A stretch of DNA of 40,260 nucleotides from Lactobacillus kitasatonis DSM 16761 = JCM 1039 (GCF_000615285.1 NZ_BALU01000015.1:1-40260); one strand, 5' to 3'; shown: positions 10,586-19,326, counted from the first letter of the stretch. Notes: a model not told the origin generated them from the letters alone. Program-made: numbers and translations.

Positions 10586-10626
10586 AAAAAATACTCCTAA
10601 CTAACTATTCTAGCCAGTAGGAGTAC
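10586..10626 (-). terminator. Expression-platform hairpin of the TPP riboswitch, overlapping the RBS
   Basis: Minus-strand TACTCCTA pairs with TAGGAGTA (10591-10599 with 10618-10626), followed by TTTTTT and then the ATG of ykoE. The hairpin is both an intrinsic terminator and a sequestrator of the AGGAG ribosome-binding site. Confidence 0.8.
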
Positions 10627-10649
10627 ATTAATAATCTATCTTTAATTTA

Positions 10650-10723
10650 CACTTTCCTTATCGCAAGCATTATCTTGTTCAAGTTCAAAGGGTATTTCTC
10701 AGCTTATTCAAGCACCCCTAGTG
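10650..10723 (-). promoter_or_regulatory. TPP riboswitch (THI element) upstream of ykoE
   Basis: The minus strand reads through the THI-box signature: GGGGTGC, then GCTGAGA, ATACCC, TGAAC and GATAATGC, closing with AAGGAAAGTG. CACTAG and the terminal AAAGTG form the outer P1 stem. TPP binding normally turns such genes off, so ykoE should be expressed when thiamine is scarce. A possible promoter just upstream has -10 TATACT (10745-10750) and -35 CAGACA (10768-10773), which would lie in the end of the upstream ABC gene. Confidence 0.93.
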
Positions 10724-10755
10724 ACTAACTATTCAACTAGTTTTAGTATACCACT

Positions 10756-12525
10756 TTAACTAAATGATGTCTGGTCAGTGTAAAGTTTGTAGTAAAATCC
10801 TTTTTCCTTCAAAAGTTGATCGTGACTGCCTTCTTCGATGACGTTACCGTCCTTCAAGACGACAATCTTGTTGGAATTCAAAATTGTCTTCAAACGGTGT
10901 GCAATCACGAAACTAGTTCTACCTGCAATCACAGCGTCCATCGCCTTTTGGATCTTTTCTTCAGTCACAGTATCAACGTTTGAAGTAGCTTCATCCAAGA
11001 TCAAGAAGTCTGGATCTGTCAAAATTGTTCTCGCAATTGAAACTAGCTGCTTTTGACCAGTTGAAAAGACTGAACTGCTGTCGTTTACTTCAGTGTTATA
11101 GCCGTCAGGCAAACTTTCGATAAAATCGTGAATATTAGCCTGCTTAGTTGCAGAAATCACTTCATCCATTGAAGCATCCGGCTTACCGTAACGGATATTG
11201 TCGGCAATCGTACCACTAAACAAAACAGAATCTTGGAGCACGATTCCAACGTTATCACGAAGTGACTTCAATTGAATATCATGCACGTCGGTACCATCAA
11301 AGGTTACCTTACCGGAATTGACATCATAGAAACGGTTAAGCAAATTCATGATAGTAGTTTTACCTGAACCGGTTGGTCCAACCAAGGCCACAGATTGTCC
11401 TTTATCTACGGAAATATTTACGCCGTGCAAGATTTCTTTGTTCTTGTCATAGCCAAAGTGAACGTCTTCAAGCTTAACGCCATTCTTTAAGCCGTGAATT
11501 TGCTTACCATTTGGCACAGCATCTTCATCTTTTTGCTCTTCAACTGTCGCAAGTCTTCTTGCACCAGTTAAAGCAAGTTGGATCATAGAGTAGATTGAAG
11601 TAATTTGCGTTAATGGTTGGAAGTAAGTTTGTGAGTATTCAACGAAAGTTACGATTAAACCAAGACCAATTGCTTGTGATACTTGGCCTGAAATAATCAT
11701 CCAAGCACCCATGGCAATAACAATCGCCAAGTTAAGCAAGTTCAAACCGTTCATTAATGGGAACAAAATACCTGAGTAGAATTGTCCCTTGAACATAGCG
11801 TTTCTTACGCGGTTGTTGTAAGTCTTAAAACCGCCAATGGATTCTTTACGCAAGTTGTTGGTGATAATTACCTTTTCACCATTGATTTGCTCAGTGATGT
11901 AACCATTCAAATCCCCGATTTCATCTTGTTGCTTATCAAGATAGACGCGAGCCTTTTTCATGATTAAAACACTAACAATCAAAATTAATGGCGTGATGGC
12001 AATCGTTGTCCAAGCAAGTTGAGCGTTAATCATGAACATAACCACGATTGTTCCAATAAACATGATTCCCTGGGAAATAATTTCAAAAATTGCGTTGTTC
12101 ATCGCGTTGAAAATGTTGTCCAGGTCAGAAGTAAAGAGTGAAAGCAGCTTACCGTCTTGGTGCGTATCAAAGTAACGCACGAGCATTCTTTGGAACTTAG
12201 CAAAAAGATTTTCACGCATGTCGTTGGTTGAATCTGCGTTGAACTTAGACATGACCATCCAAGCAATAAAGATGGCTACTTGACTAAGCACATAGAAAAT
12301 CAACATTGACCATAATGCACCATAGAAAGTATTTAAACTAGCAGTCCCTTTTCTTAAATCGGATAAGTATGTAGTCAAATCAGTTACGGCTCTACCCAAG
12401 AAAGTTGGTGCGATAACCTGTGCACCACTTGAAACTAATGAAAGAACAACAACAATAGTGATGCCTTTCCAGTAGGGCTTTAAATATTTAACAAAGTACT
12501 TGATTGCTTTTCTTGTGTCTCCCAT
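10756..12525 (-). CDS. ABC exporter half-transporter with the catalytic Glu (LmrD-like)
   Basis: The 589-residue protein has an N-terminal six-helix exporter domain (about 1-330) and a C-terminal nucleotide-binding domain. The latter has Walker A GPTGSGKTT, Walker B LILDEATSNVD with the catalytic Glu, and an IAHRL switch His. Its signature is degenerate (FSTGQKQ instead of LSGGQ). This pattern fits one half of a heterodimeric multidrug exporter of the LmrCD/BmrCD class. The start abuts the stop of the upstream partner (shared region at 12525), indicating translational coupling. It exports hydrophobic drugs or lipids by family inference; the substrate is unknown. Confidence 0.93.
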   Translation of the reverse strand: MGDTRKAIKYFVKYLKPYWKGITIVVVLSLVSSGAQVIAPTFLGRAVTDLTTYLSDLRKGTASLNTFYGALWSMLIFYVLSQVAIFIAWMVMSKFNADSTNDMRENLFAKFQRMLVRYFDTHQDGKLLSLFTSDLDNIFNAMNNAIFEIISQGIMFIGTIVVMFMINAQLAWTTIAITPLILIVSVLIMKKARVYLDKQQDEIGDLNGYITEQINGEKVIITNNLRKESIGGFKTYNNRVRNAMFKGQFYSGILFPLMNGLNLLNLAIVIAMGAWMIISGQVSQAIGLGLIVTFVEYSQTYFQPLTQITSIYSMIQLALTGARRLATVEEQKDEDAVPNGKQIHGLKNGVKLEDVHFGYDKNKEILHGVNISVDKGQSVALVGPTGSGKTTIMNLLNRFYDVNSGKVTFDGTDVHDIQLKSLRDNVGIVLQDSVLFSGTIADNIRYGKPDASMDEVISATKQANIHDFIESLPDGYNTEVNDSSSVFSTGQKQLVSIARTILTDPDFLILDEATSNVDTVTEEKIQKAMDAVIAGRTSFVIAHRLKTILNSNKIVVLKDGNVIEEGSHDQLLKEKGFYYKLYTDQTSFS

Positions 12526-14255
12526 TATTCCACCCCTTTCTTGCCTTTTTGTGTCTTGAAGATTTCTTGGTAAACAGGTGAAGTCTTAAGTAACTCTTCG
12601 TGAGTTCCTTGCGCAACCAGCTTACCATCGTCTAAAACCAAAATAGTATCTGCATGAACGACTGAGACGATCTTTTCTGCGATGATGAAGGTTGTGGTAT
12701 AAGGCAATTCATGTTCTAAGGCTTGTTGAACCTTTTTTTCGGATTCAGCATCAAGGGCTGAAGTTGAGTCGTCCAAAATCAAAATTGGTGATTTGGCGAT
12801 CAACCCACGAGCAATTGATAATCTCTGCTTTTGACCACCAGAGAAGTTGGCAGAACGTTCCTCAACTTCGTGATCATATGAGTCGTTATAACGTTCAATA
12901 AATTCCGAAGCTTGCGCCATGTTGGCAGCACGTTGCAATTCATGTAAATGTGCATGTGATTTACCTTGGCGCAAGTTGGATGCGATCGTTCCTGAGAATA
13001 AAACAGCACGCTGCAAGACGAATGAAACGGTGCTACGCAAGGCGTCTTCAGTTACGTCCTTAACGTTTTGACCACCGATCTTGATTTCACCCTTAGTTGG
13101 GTCATAAAGTCTGGCAATCAATTGAGCCAAAGTAGACTTGCCTGAACCAGTAGCACCGACGATACCAACCATTTCGCCTGGTTTAACTTTGAATGAGATA
13201 TTCTTCAAAGTTTCATCGTCACCATCAGGATAAGTGAAGGAAACGTGGTCAAATTCAACACTACCCTTCAAAGGCTTTGTTGAACCTTCAGTAACGAACT
13301 TAACGTCTGGTTCAGTATCAAGCACTTCTTTAATACGGCCAAGAGAAATGTTACCTCTGGCAAATTGCATCATGGTCATACCAGCAATCATGATGGTCCA
13401 AAGAAGAGTCAAAATGTAGTTAACAAAAGGACTAACTACGGCAACGTCAGTTGGGTGTTGTGCAATGCTGCGACCGATTAAGTAAACTACCAAGGTAATT
13501 ACCAAGTAAGCAATTAACTGGAAGGCTGGCATAATTGCGGAGAACCAGTAACCAATGACAATGTTGTAGTTGTTTAAACGATCTGAAGTCTTATCGAACT
13601 TCTTAATTTCTTGTGGACCTTGGTTAAATGACTTAACCACACGTACACCTTGTAAAGTTTCTTGTGCTTGGCCAGAAATTTTATCCATGGTATTTTGGAA
13701 CTTTTCAAACAAACTGTTCATTTTGCGTAATACGTAAGTACCAAACCCCATGATCAAGACAACCATCACAACTGTTGCCCACCAGTAACGTGGAATGATG
13801 ACAATACAGAAAATGAACGAACCGACGATTAAGATCGGCATTCTGAGCAGCTGCATGAAAAGCTGCATAACCATGTTCATGATCTGGTTCATATCGTTAA
13901 TAAGTCGTGTAGTAAGTGATCCCGCTGAGAACTTTTCGATATTACCAAAAGAAAAGCTTTGAATCTTAGCATATGTGTCTTCACGCAAGTCACTCGTTAC
14001 ACCCTGGGCGATACGAGCAGCGTAGTAAACATTAAAAACACCTGAAATGATCGACACAATTCCTAAAACAATTAAGATAATCCCGTCGCGAATGACTAAT
14101 TGCTTTTGATCAGCCATGATCGCACGCTGAATATTTTCAAGTAAACGTGGTTGATAAAGTGTCGCAAAAGCCGATACGATAATCGCTACAAAAGCCGCAA
14201 AAACATCTTTTTTATAGCGTTTAAAGTACGACATTAAGATTTTAAAAGTCTGCAT
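12525..14255 (-). CDS. ABC exporter half-transporter with degenerate ATP site (LmrC-like)
   Basis: The 576-residue protein is an exporter membrane domain plus nucleotide-binding domain. It has Walker A GATGSGKST and a canonical FSGGQKQR signature. Walker B is LILDDSTSALD (Asp in place of catalytic Glu), and the switch His is Glu (IIAEK instead of IIAHR). The site formed by its Walker motifs and the partner's degenerate signature is therefore non-catalytic, while its intact signature completes the partner's active site. This is the known arrangement of heterodimeric ABC exporters. It lies between marR and the partner gene with overlapping ends, so the three genes form one operon. Confidence 0.93.
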   Translation of the reverse strand: MQTFKILMSYFKRYKKDVFAAFVAIIVSAFATLYQPRLLENIQRAIMADQKQLVIRDGIILIVLGIVSIISGVFNVYYAARIAQGVTSDLREDTYAKIQSFSFGNIEKFSAGSLTTRLINDMNQIMNMVMQLFMQLLRMPILIVGSFIFCIVIIPRYWWATVVMVVLIMGFGTYVLRKMNSLFEKFQNTMDKISGQAQETLQGVRVVKSFNQGPQEIKKFDKTSDRLNNYNIVIGYWFSAIMPAFQLIAYLVITLVVYLIGRSIAQHPTDVAVVSPFVNYILTLLWTIMIAGMTMMQFARGNISLGRIKEVLDTEPDVKFVTEGSTKPLKGSVEFDHVSFTYPDGDDETLKNISFKVKPGEMVGIVGATGSGKSTLAQLIARLYDPTKGEIKIGGQNVKDVTEDALRSTVSFVLQRAVLFSGTIASNLRQGKSHAHLHELQRAANMAQASEFIERYNDSYDHEVEERSANFSGGQKQRLSIARGLIAKSPILILDDSTSALDAESEKKVQQALEHELPYTTTFIIAEKIVSVVHADTILVLDDGKLVAQGTHEELLKTSPVYQEIFKTQKGKKGVE

Positions 14256-14695
14256 TAATTACTCCTTTCTTCAGTTAAGAAATGCCAAAAAGTATTACTC
14301 CATTCCTCATTTAAAGCAGTGAGTTGCTTCATTTTTTCCTTACCCAGCTTTTTTGCCGTTTTGTCTTCAATCTCAAATAAAGAATTCAATTTTTCTTGGG
14401 CAAATTTTTCACCAGCTGGCGTTAATTCACAAAAGCGGACTCGCTTGTCTTGGGGGTCAACTGTCATCGATAAATAACCCGATTCAGTTAACTGTTTAAT
14501 CCCCTTGTTGATTGACTGTTTGGGCAAATCCGTTAAATCGACTAATTGCTTTTGGGTTAACTTCTTACGAATGGTTAACTCATATAAAATCATACTTAAG
14601 TAACTAGTCATTCCATGGGTTTGATCCCAATAGTCATAGCCTCGACTTCCGTGAACGATTGATAAATTAAGTTTTTCTGTATCACTAATCTCCAT
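14255..14695 (-). CDS. MarR-family transcriptional regulator
   Basis: The 146-residue protein has a winged helix-turn-helix: KLTQKQLVDLTDLPKQSIN is the recognition region, LTESGYLSMTVDPQDKR the wing. It is the first gene of the operon with the two ABC exporter halves, and its stop touches the next start. A 6-6 palindrome (14724-14745) lies just upstream, so I infer that it represses its own operon until a toxic ligand binds. GGTGAGG gives a good ribosome-binding site before the ATG. Confidence 0.92.
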   Translation of the reverse strand: MEISDTEKLNLSIVHGSRGYDYWDQTHGMTSYLSMILYELTIRKKLTQKQLVDLTDLPKQSINKGIKQLTESGYLSMTVDPQDKRVRFCELTPAGEKFAQEKLNSLFEIEDKTAKKLGKEKMKQLTALNEEWSNTFWHFLTEERSN

Positions 14696-14723
14696 TTCCT
14701 CACCTCTGTAGTTAGTCTCTGCA

Positions 14724-14763
14724 TGTACTGAAGTATATTAGTACACAGGTGGACTATCGTCAA
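14724..14763 (-). promoter_or_regulatory. marR operon promoter with palindromic operator
   Basis: TGTACT (14724-14729) and AGTACA (14740-14745) form a perfect inverted repeat with a 10-bp spacer. TTGACG on the minus strand (14758-14763) is a candidate -35, and AT-rich -10-like hexamers (for example TATACT, 14732-14737) fall within the palindrome. Bound MarR would cover the promoter core. Which hexamer is the true -10 is uncertain. Confidence 0.6.
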
Positions 14764-14823
14764 ATAAATTTTAAGAAATAATTTAAAATGAAAATATCTT
14801 TCATTAAAAAAAGAACCGTCTGC

Positions 14824-14829
14824 TATAAT
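14824..14829 (+). promoter_or_regulatory. -10 box of the substrate-binding protein gene
   Basis: TGCTATAAT gives a perfect TATAAT at 14824-14829. No good -35 is evident. AGGTGGAGG at 14851-14859 is the ribosome-binding site of the next gene. Confidence 0.55.
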
Positions 14830-14862
14830 TAAAAAATCAATATACAGACAAGGTGGAGGTAT

Positions 14863-15681
14863 ATGAATAGAAAGAAATTCTACTTAACTTTTTTAATTGC
14901 TTTACTTACTATCACACTATCTGCATGCGGTCAGAAGAAAAATGAAAATGTCTACCAGGCGGTTAAGCAAACCAAGACAATCAATTGGGGAGTAAAGGCG
15001 GATACGCCACTATTTGGTTCAATGAATATTAAAGACGGCAAGATTCGCGGCTTTGAATTTGATCTTGCTGAAGCTTTAACGCATAAAATGTTTGGCAAAA
15101 AAGCTAAAGCTAACTTTGTTACGACAACTGCTAACACAAAAATTCAATTATTAAAAAATAAAAACGTCGACGCCGTGATCGCCGCCATGACAATTACGCC
15201 AGAGCGTAAAAAGCAGGTTGACTTCAGCAAGCCATACTTCCCTGCTGGTCAATCGATCATGGTTGCTAAAAACAGTAAAATTCACAATGTCAATGACTTA
15301 AATAATAAACGAGTACTCATCGTTAAAGGAACTACGGCAGCCGACGCCGTGCACAAATTTGCGTCAAAAGCAGAGATTTTACAATTTGACGATTATGGTC
15401 AAGCATTCGCTGCATTAAAGGCGGACCAAGGGGATGCTTTCGTCACAGACAACGGTATTTTAGCTGGTATCTTGCATGATAATTCTGGCTACAAATTAAC
15501 TGGTGGTACCTTCACCAATCAGCCATATGGTATTGCCGTCAATAAAGGACAAAAAGAAATGATGAAACACATCAATACAGCTTTAGATGAATTAGAAAAG
15601 GATGGCACTTACAACCGACTTGCTAAAAAATGGTTCGGCAATATCCCTGGTTTTAATATCAAAGAAATTGAACAATACTAA
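14863..15681 (+). CDS. Amino-acid-type ABC transporter substrate-binding lipoprotein
   Basis: The 272-residue protein starts with a lipoprotein signal peptide and lipobox LSAC (Cys 22). The rest is a type-II periplasmic-binding fold (SBP_bac_3): WGVKADTPLFGS, GFEFDLAEAL, and AAMTITPERKKQVDFSKPYF are hallmark segments of polar amino acid or glutamine/cystine binders. It would be tethered outside the membrane and deliver ligand to a permease. No permease or ATPase gene is adjacent, so it is an orphan binder or pairs with a distant transporter. The gene is monocistronic, divergent from marR, and has a strong terminator. Confidence 0.93.
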   Translation: MNRKKFYLTFLIALLTITLSACGQKKNENVYQAVKQTKTINWGVKADTPLFGSMNIKDGKIRGFEFDLAEALTHKMFGKKAKANFVTTTANTKIQLLKNKNVDAVIAAMTITPERKKQVDFSKPYFPAGQSIMVAKNSKIHNVNDLNNKRVLIVKGTTAADAVHKFASKAEILQFDDYGQAFAALKADQGDAFVTDNGILAGILHDNSGYKLTGGTFTNQPYGIAVNKGQKEMMKHINTALDELEKDGTYNRLAKKWFGNIPGFNIKEIEQY

Positions 15682-15686
15682 AAAAG

Positions 15687-15716
15687 GCTTAGAGCTAGTC
15701 AGCTCTAAGCTTTTTT
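15687..15716 (+). terminator. Terminator of the substrate-binding protein gene
   Basis: A perfect 10-bp stem (15687-15696 with 15701-15710), 4-base loop and six T. Confidence 0.92.
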
Positions 15717-15779
15717 CATACAAATCATTATTCCCAGTAAATAGTTCTACCTAGATCACTCGAAAATAGCAACTTAGTT

Positions 15780-16553
15780 TTATTCATGTGACGCATACAT
15801 CACACGCCAAATTTCTTCCATTTTGGCTAAACCATGCCAATCCCCTTCTTGACACATTCTATATAACTCATATGCGGGATTATAAGCAACTGCAGTGCCC
15901 TTATTTTCTTTCAAATATGCTCCAATAATTTTAATCATCATGAAACGAAAACGTTCAATTTCATTACGATTAAAGAAAACATCAAAATATTTGGCCACTA
16001 ATTCTTGAATTTCATCATGAGAAGCATGCTTAAGCAAATCAGGATCTTTGCGATAATTTTCTAAAATATCTTTTGCAATTCCAGTTTCTTTGCTTAAATC
16101 ATCCAGATCTACACTCTCATCAGTTATCAGCTTTGTGTAACGATCAAGGTCATTCAAAATATGTGGGCGACATTTCATCGTAGACATGATAACTGGTTTA
16201 TTTAATTCCAAAATAATATAGTGAGCGGCTTTTTTCATTAAACGGAGTACTCTATCTTCAGGAAGACTTTGCTTAACTGTTTTTCCAACAACATAAGTAT
16301 GGTCCGTAACTTCATATCTTTGCGTAGCTTGATTAAATTCTTTGCCACACACACCGCTAATTACAACGCCATCTGTAGCTGCTTTATCATAGTCAAAAAA
16401 GATATGCTTTTTATCACCAGTAATCGGTGAAAACGGCAAGTTATCAGTAGTAAAAACCTGAACATAAACGGAATAGTTCAAGTCGTCATCCTTGAACATT
16501 TTAATTGCACGATCTTCCATAAAATCTTCATAGATCAGATCTCGTTTTTGCAT
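15780..16553 (-). CDS. Uncharacterised 257-residue protein
   Basis: I do not recognise a family. The start is supported by GGAGG shortly upstream. The product has no signal peptide or membrane helix and is rich in charged residues. The N-terminal part (about 1-110) looks like an alpha/beta domain with VYVQVFTTDN and HIFFDYDKAA. A middle segment (about 145-165, VDLDDLSKETGIAKDILENYRK) resembles a helix-turn-helix, and the C-terminal third is helical with several aromatic residues. It could be a DNA-binding or regulatory protein, but nothing in the context settles this. It is transcribed alone, in the same direction as the aldo/keto reductase upstream but separated from it by a terminator. Confidence 0.75.
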   Translation of the reverse strand: MQKRDLIYEDFMEDRAIKMFKDDDLNYSVYVQVFTTDNLPFSPITGDKKHIFFDYDKAATDGVVISGVCGKEFNQATQRYEVTDHTYVVGKTVKQSLPEDRVLRLMKKAAHYIILELNKPVIMSTMKCRPHILNDLDRYTKLITDESVDLDDLSKETGIAKDILENYRKDPDLLKHASHDEIQELVAKYFDVFFNRNEIERFRFMMIKIIGAYLKENKGTAVAYNPAYELYRMCQEGDWHGLAKMEEIWRVMYASHE

Positions 16554-16595
16554 AATAAGTCTCCCTCCTTCCTCTATTTACAGCAACATTATAAC

Positions 16596-16628
16596 AAAAA
16601 AATAAGCTAAAAATGTTAATTTTTCAGC
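16596..16628 (-). terminator. Terminator of the aldo/keto reductase
   Basis: GCTAAAAAT pairs with ATTTTTCAGC (one mismatch) around a 4-base loop, and the A-run at 16596-16602 supplies a minus-strand T-run. Confidence 0.65.
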
Positions 16629-16642
16629 CATTTTTTGTTTTT

Positions 16643-17563
16643 TTAAGCTAAGTAATTACCTGCAGCAAGATATAAATCATACCATTCTTGTCTAGTAAGC
16701 TCAATCTCACTGCCTTTAGCAGAATCTTTGACATGTTCCGGATTCATTGAGCCAACTAACATTTGCATATTAGCAGGATGACGTAAGATCCAGGCTGCCG
16801 CAATAGCATTTTTACCTACATTGTATTTGTCAGCCAACTTTTGCAACTCTGCATTTAACTTAGGGAAGCCATCATTATTGATAAAAGTTCCCTCAAACAT
16901 GCCATATTGGAATGGTGACCAGGTTTGAACAGTTACGTGGTGCAAGCGAGCATAATCCAAGAATTGGCCATCACGATCAATAGAAGGATCATCAAGCATG
17001 TTCATGTGCATCCCGAAGTCAATCATTCCTGTGTGCTTCAAACCAAACTGCAATTGGTTAAACATCAAACGTTGACTGAGTGAATTTTGCAACAATTCAA
17101 ATTGGGCAGAATCAAAATTGGAAACACCGAAGAAACGTACTTTACCACTAGCTTGAAGTTGATCGAAGGCTTCTGCCACTTCTTCTGGATCAAATAAGGC
17201 ATCAGGTCTGTGAAGTACCAAGGCGTCAAGATAGTCGATCCCCATTCTATCCAAAATGCCATCGACACCTTTCAGAATATGCTCTTTTGAAAAATCATAG
17301 CGTTTACTAGGAACAATGCCTGTCTTGGATTGGATAAACAAATCTTCACGTTTAAGATTCATTTGCTTCAAAGCCTGACCAAATACTTCTTCAGATTTGC
17401 CACCGCCATAAATATCGGCAGAATCGATAAAGTTGATGCCTGAATCATAAGCGGCTTGAATGGCAACCTGAGCTTCGGGAATGCTCTTTTTGTCCATTCG
17501 CATAATACCTAAGGCCATGGCAGGAATATCCAAAGTGGTGCAACCCATCTTTATTTGCTTCAT
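16643..17563 (-). CDS. Aldo/keto reductase (YdhF-like)
   Basis: The 306-residue protein is a TIM-barrel NADPH-dependent oxidoreductase. It shows the conserved FIDSADIYGGGKSEEVFG (catalytic Asp and Tyr, about 45-65), QSKTG (Lys), LVLHRPD (His, about 118), RFFGVSN and the C-terminal coenzyme segment AAAWILRHPANMQMLVGS. The length and the MDYLDALVLHRPDAL region resemble E. coli YdhF and relatives. The physiological substrate is unknown. It is transcribed alone. Confidence 0.93.
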   Translation of the reverse strand: MKQIKMGCTTLDIPAMALGIMRMDKKSIPEAQVAIQAAYDSGINFIDSADIYGGGKSEEVFGQALKQMNLKREDLFIQSKTGIVPSKRYDFSKEHILKGVDGILDRMGIDYLDALVLHRPDALFDPEEVAEAFDQLQASGKVRFFGVSNFDSAQFELLQNSLSQRLMFNQLQFGLKHTGMIDFGMHMNMLDDPSIDRDGQFLDYARLHHVTVQTWSPFQYGMFEGTFINNDGFPKLNAELQKLADKYNVGKNAIAAAWILRHPANMQMLVGSMNPEHVKDSAKGSEIELTRQEWYDLYLAAGNYLA

Positions 17564-17619
17564 AATGTAAGTCCTTTCATTACTATTTTGCCTTTATTAT
17601 GCGCTATTTTTGAGCAAAA

Positions 17620-17651
17620 TAAAACTGATTTATCTAATTGAAAAATCAGCT
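17620..17651 (-). terminator. Terminator of the ABC-F gene
   Basis: ACTGATTT (17624-17631) pairs with AAATCAG (17643-17649). On the minus strand a TTTTATTTT run follows the hairpin. Confidence 0.6.
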
Positions 17652-17659
17652 TTTACTTA

Positions 17660-19282
17660 TTAATAGATTTTTTCAACTTGTTCTTGAATGCTGTCCTTGT
17701 CCAAGAATTCATCGTAAGTTGTGTCTTGGCGGCTAACGATACCCTTAGGACCAACTTCAATAATGTGGTTAGCAATAGTTTGAATGAATTCGTGGTCGTG
17801 AGAAGTGAACAAAATTGAACCAGGATATGCAACCAAAGCATCGTTCAATGCGGTGATTGATTCCAAATCAAGGTGGTTAGTTGGATCGTCCATGATTAAA
17901 ACATTGGCTGGTTCAAGCATCATGCGTGACAATTGGCAACGTACCTTTTCCCCACCGGATAAAACTTTGATCTTCTTTTCAATTTCATCGCCACTGAAGA
18001 GCATTCTACCTAAGAAGCCACGCAAGAAAGTATTGTCATCTTGTTCTTTAGTGGCATATTGACGAAGCCAATCAAGAATAGTCAAATCATTGTTGTTGAA
18101 GTTAGCGTTCAAGTCACGCGCCATGTAATTAAAAGCAGTAGTTTGACCCCAAGTTACTGTACCTGAATCAGGCTTAATCTTGCCGGCAACGATATCAAGT
18201 AATGCAGTAGTAGCCAAGGCGTTACGTGATAAAAAGGCCACCTTATCTCCAGGACGTACGATAAATGAAACGTTGTCCAAAATCTTTTCACCATCAACTG
18301 AATAAGAAACGTTTTCTACCTTAACTAAGTCATTACCCAAATCGCGGTGCATTTCAAATTTAACGAATGGATACTTACGTGAAGATGGCTTGATGTCATC
18401 TAAAGTGATCTTATCAAGTTGCTTCTTACGTGAAGTAGCTTGGCGAGACTTAGAAGCATTAGCTGAGAAACGAGCGATAAATTCTTGCAATTGCTTAATC
18501 TTTTCTTCTTTTTTAGCATTTTGGTTAGCTGCAAGTTCGTTAGCCAACTTGCTTGATTCGTACCAGAAGTCATAGTTACCAACGTAAAGTTGAATCTTGC
18601 CACGGTCAACGTCACACATTTCAGTACATACTTGGTTTAAGAAGTGACGGTCGTGGGAAACTACGATCACGATATTAGGATAATCTGCTAAGAAGTTTTC
18701 CAACCATTCAACGGTGTGCACGTCAAGACCGTTAGTAGGTTCATCGAGTAAAAGAATGTCAGGATTACCAAAGAGTGCTTGAGCAAGAAGCACCTTAACC
18801 TTTTCGGATTCTGGCAATTCCTTCATGAGTGTTTGATGCTCTTCTTCAGGGATGCCTAAAGATTGCAATAGTTTTGAAGCATCGGCTTCGGCGTTCCAGC
18901 CATCGAGTTCAGCAAATTTACTTTCAAGTTCAGCTGCCTTAACCCCATCTTCATCACTAAAATCAGGTTTAGCATAAAGGGCATCCTTGTCCTTCATTAC
19001 TTGGTAAAGTTCTTTATGTCCTTGAATTACGGTGTCCATTACGGAAAAATCATCAAAGGCGAAGTGGTCCTGATTCAAGCTAGACATACGCTCATTAGGA
19101 TCGATACTAATTGAACCTGTAGTTGGTTCAAGCTTGCCTTCTAATAATTTAAGAAAAGTTGACTTGCCGGCACCATTTGCACCAATTACGCCGTAGCAGT
19201 TGCCCGGAGTAAATTTTAAATTCACGTCTTCATAGAGTGTGCGGCCGCCAAATTTAAGACTTAAGTCGGATACTGTAATCAA
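17660..19282 (-). CDS. ABC-F ATPase, YbiT-like, with a degenerate second ATP site
   Basis: The 540-residue protein has two ABC domains in one chain and no membrane helices, as in ABC-F translation factors that act at the ribosomal E site. YbiT-like landmarks are IDPNERMSSLNQDHFAFDDF, VIQGHKEL and the linker FSANASKSRQATSRKKQ. Domain 1 has Walker A GANGAGKST and Walker B LLLDEPTNGLD but no usable signature (ELPESEKVK). Domain 2 has an intact LSGGEKVR signature but a broken Walker A (SRNALATTA) and Walker B with Asp (LIMDDPTNHLD). So one composite site is intact and the other is lost. The start is TTG, with GAGG 8 bases upstream. Confidence 0.92.
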   Translation of the reverse strand: MITVSDLSLKFGGRTLYEDVNLKFTPGNCYGVIGANGAGKSTFLKLLEGKLEPTTGSISIDPNERMSSLNQDHFAFDDFSVMDTVIQGHKELYQVMKDKDALYAKPDFSDEDGVKAAELESKFAELDGWNAEADASKLLQSLGIPEEEHQTLMKELPESEKVKVLLAQALFGNPDILLLDEPTNGLDVHTVEWLENFLADYPNIVIVVSHDRHFLNQVCTEMCDVDRGKIQLYVGNYDFWYESSKLANELAANQNAKKEEKIKQLQEFIARFSANASKSRQATSRKKQLDKITLDDIKPSSRKYPFVKFEMHRDLGNDLVKVENVSYSVDGEKILDNVSFIVRPGDKVAFLSRNALATTALLDIVAGKIKPDSGTVTWGQTTAFNYMARDLNANFNNNDLTILDWLRQYATKEQDDNTFLRGFLGRMLFSGDEIEKKIKVLSGGEKVRCQLSRMMLEPANVLIMDDPTNHLDLESITALNDALVAYPGSILFTSHDHEFIQTIANHIIEVGPKGIVSRQDTTYDEFLDKDSIQEQVEKIY

Positions 19283-19326
19283 TCGTTATACCTCACTTTT
19301 AATATAAAATAATGTCTAAGTATAGC

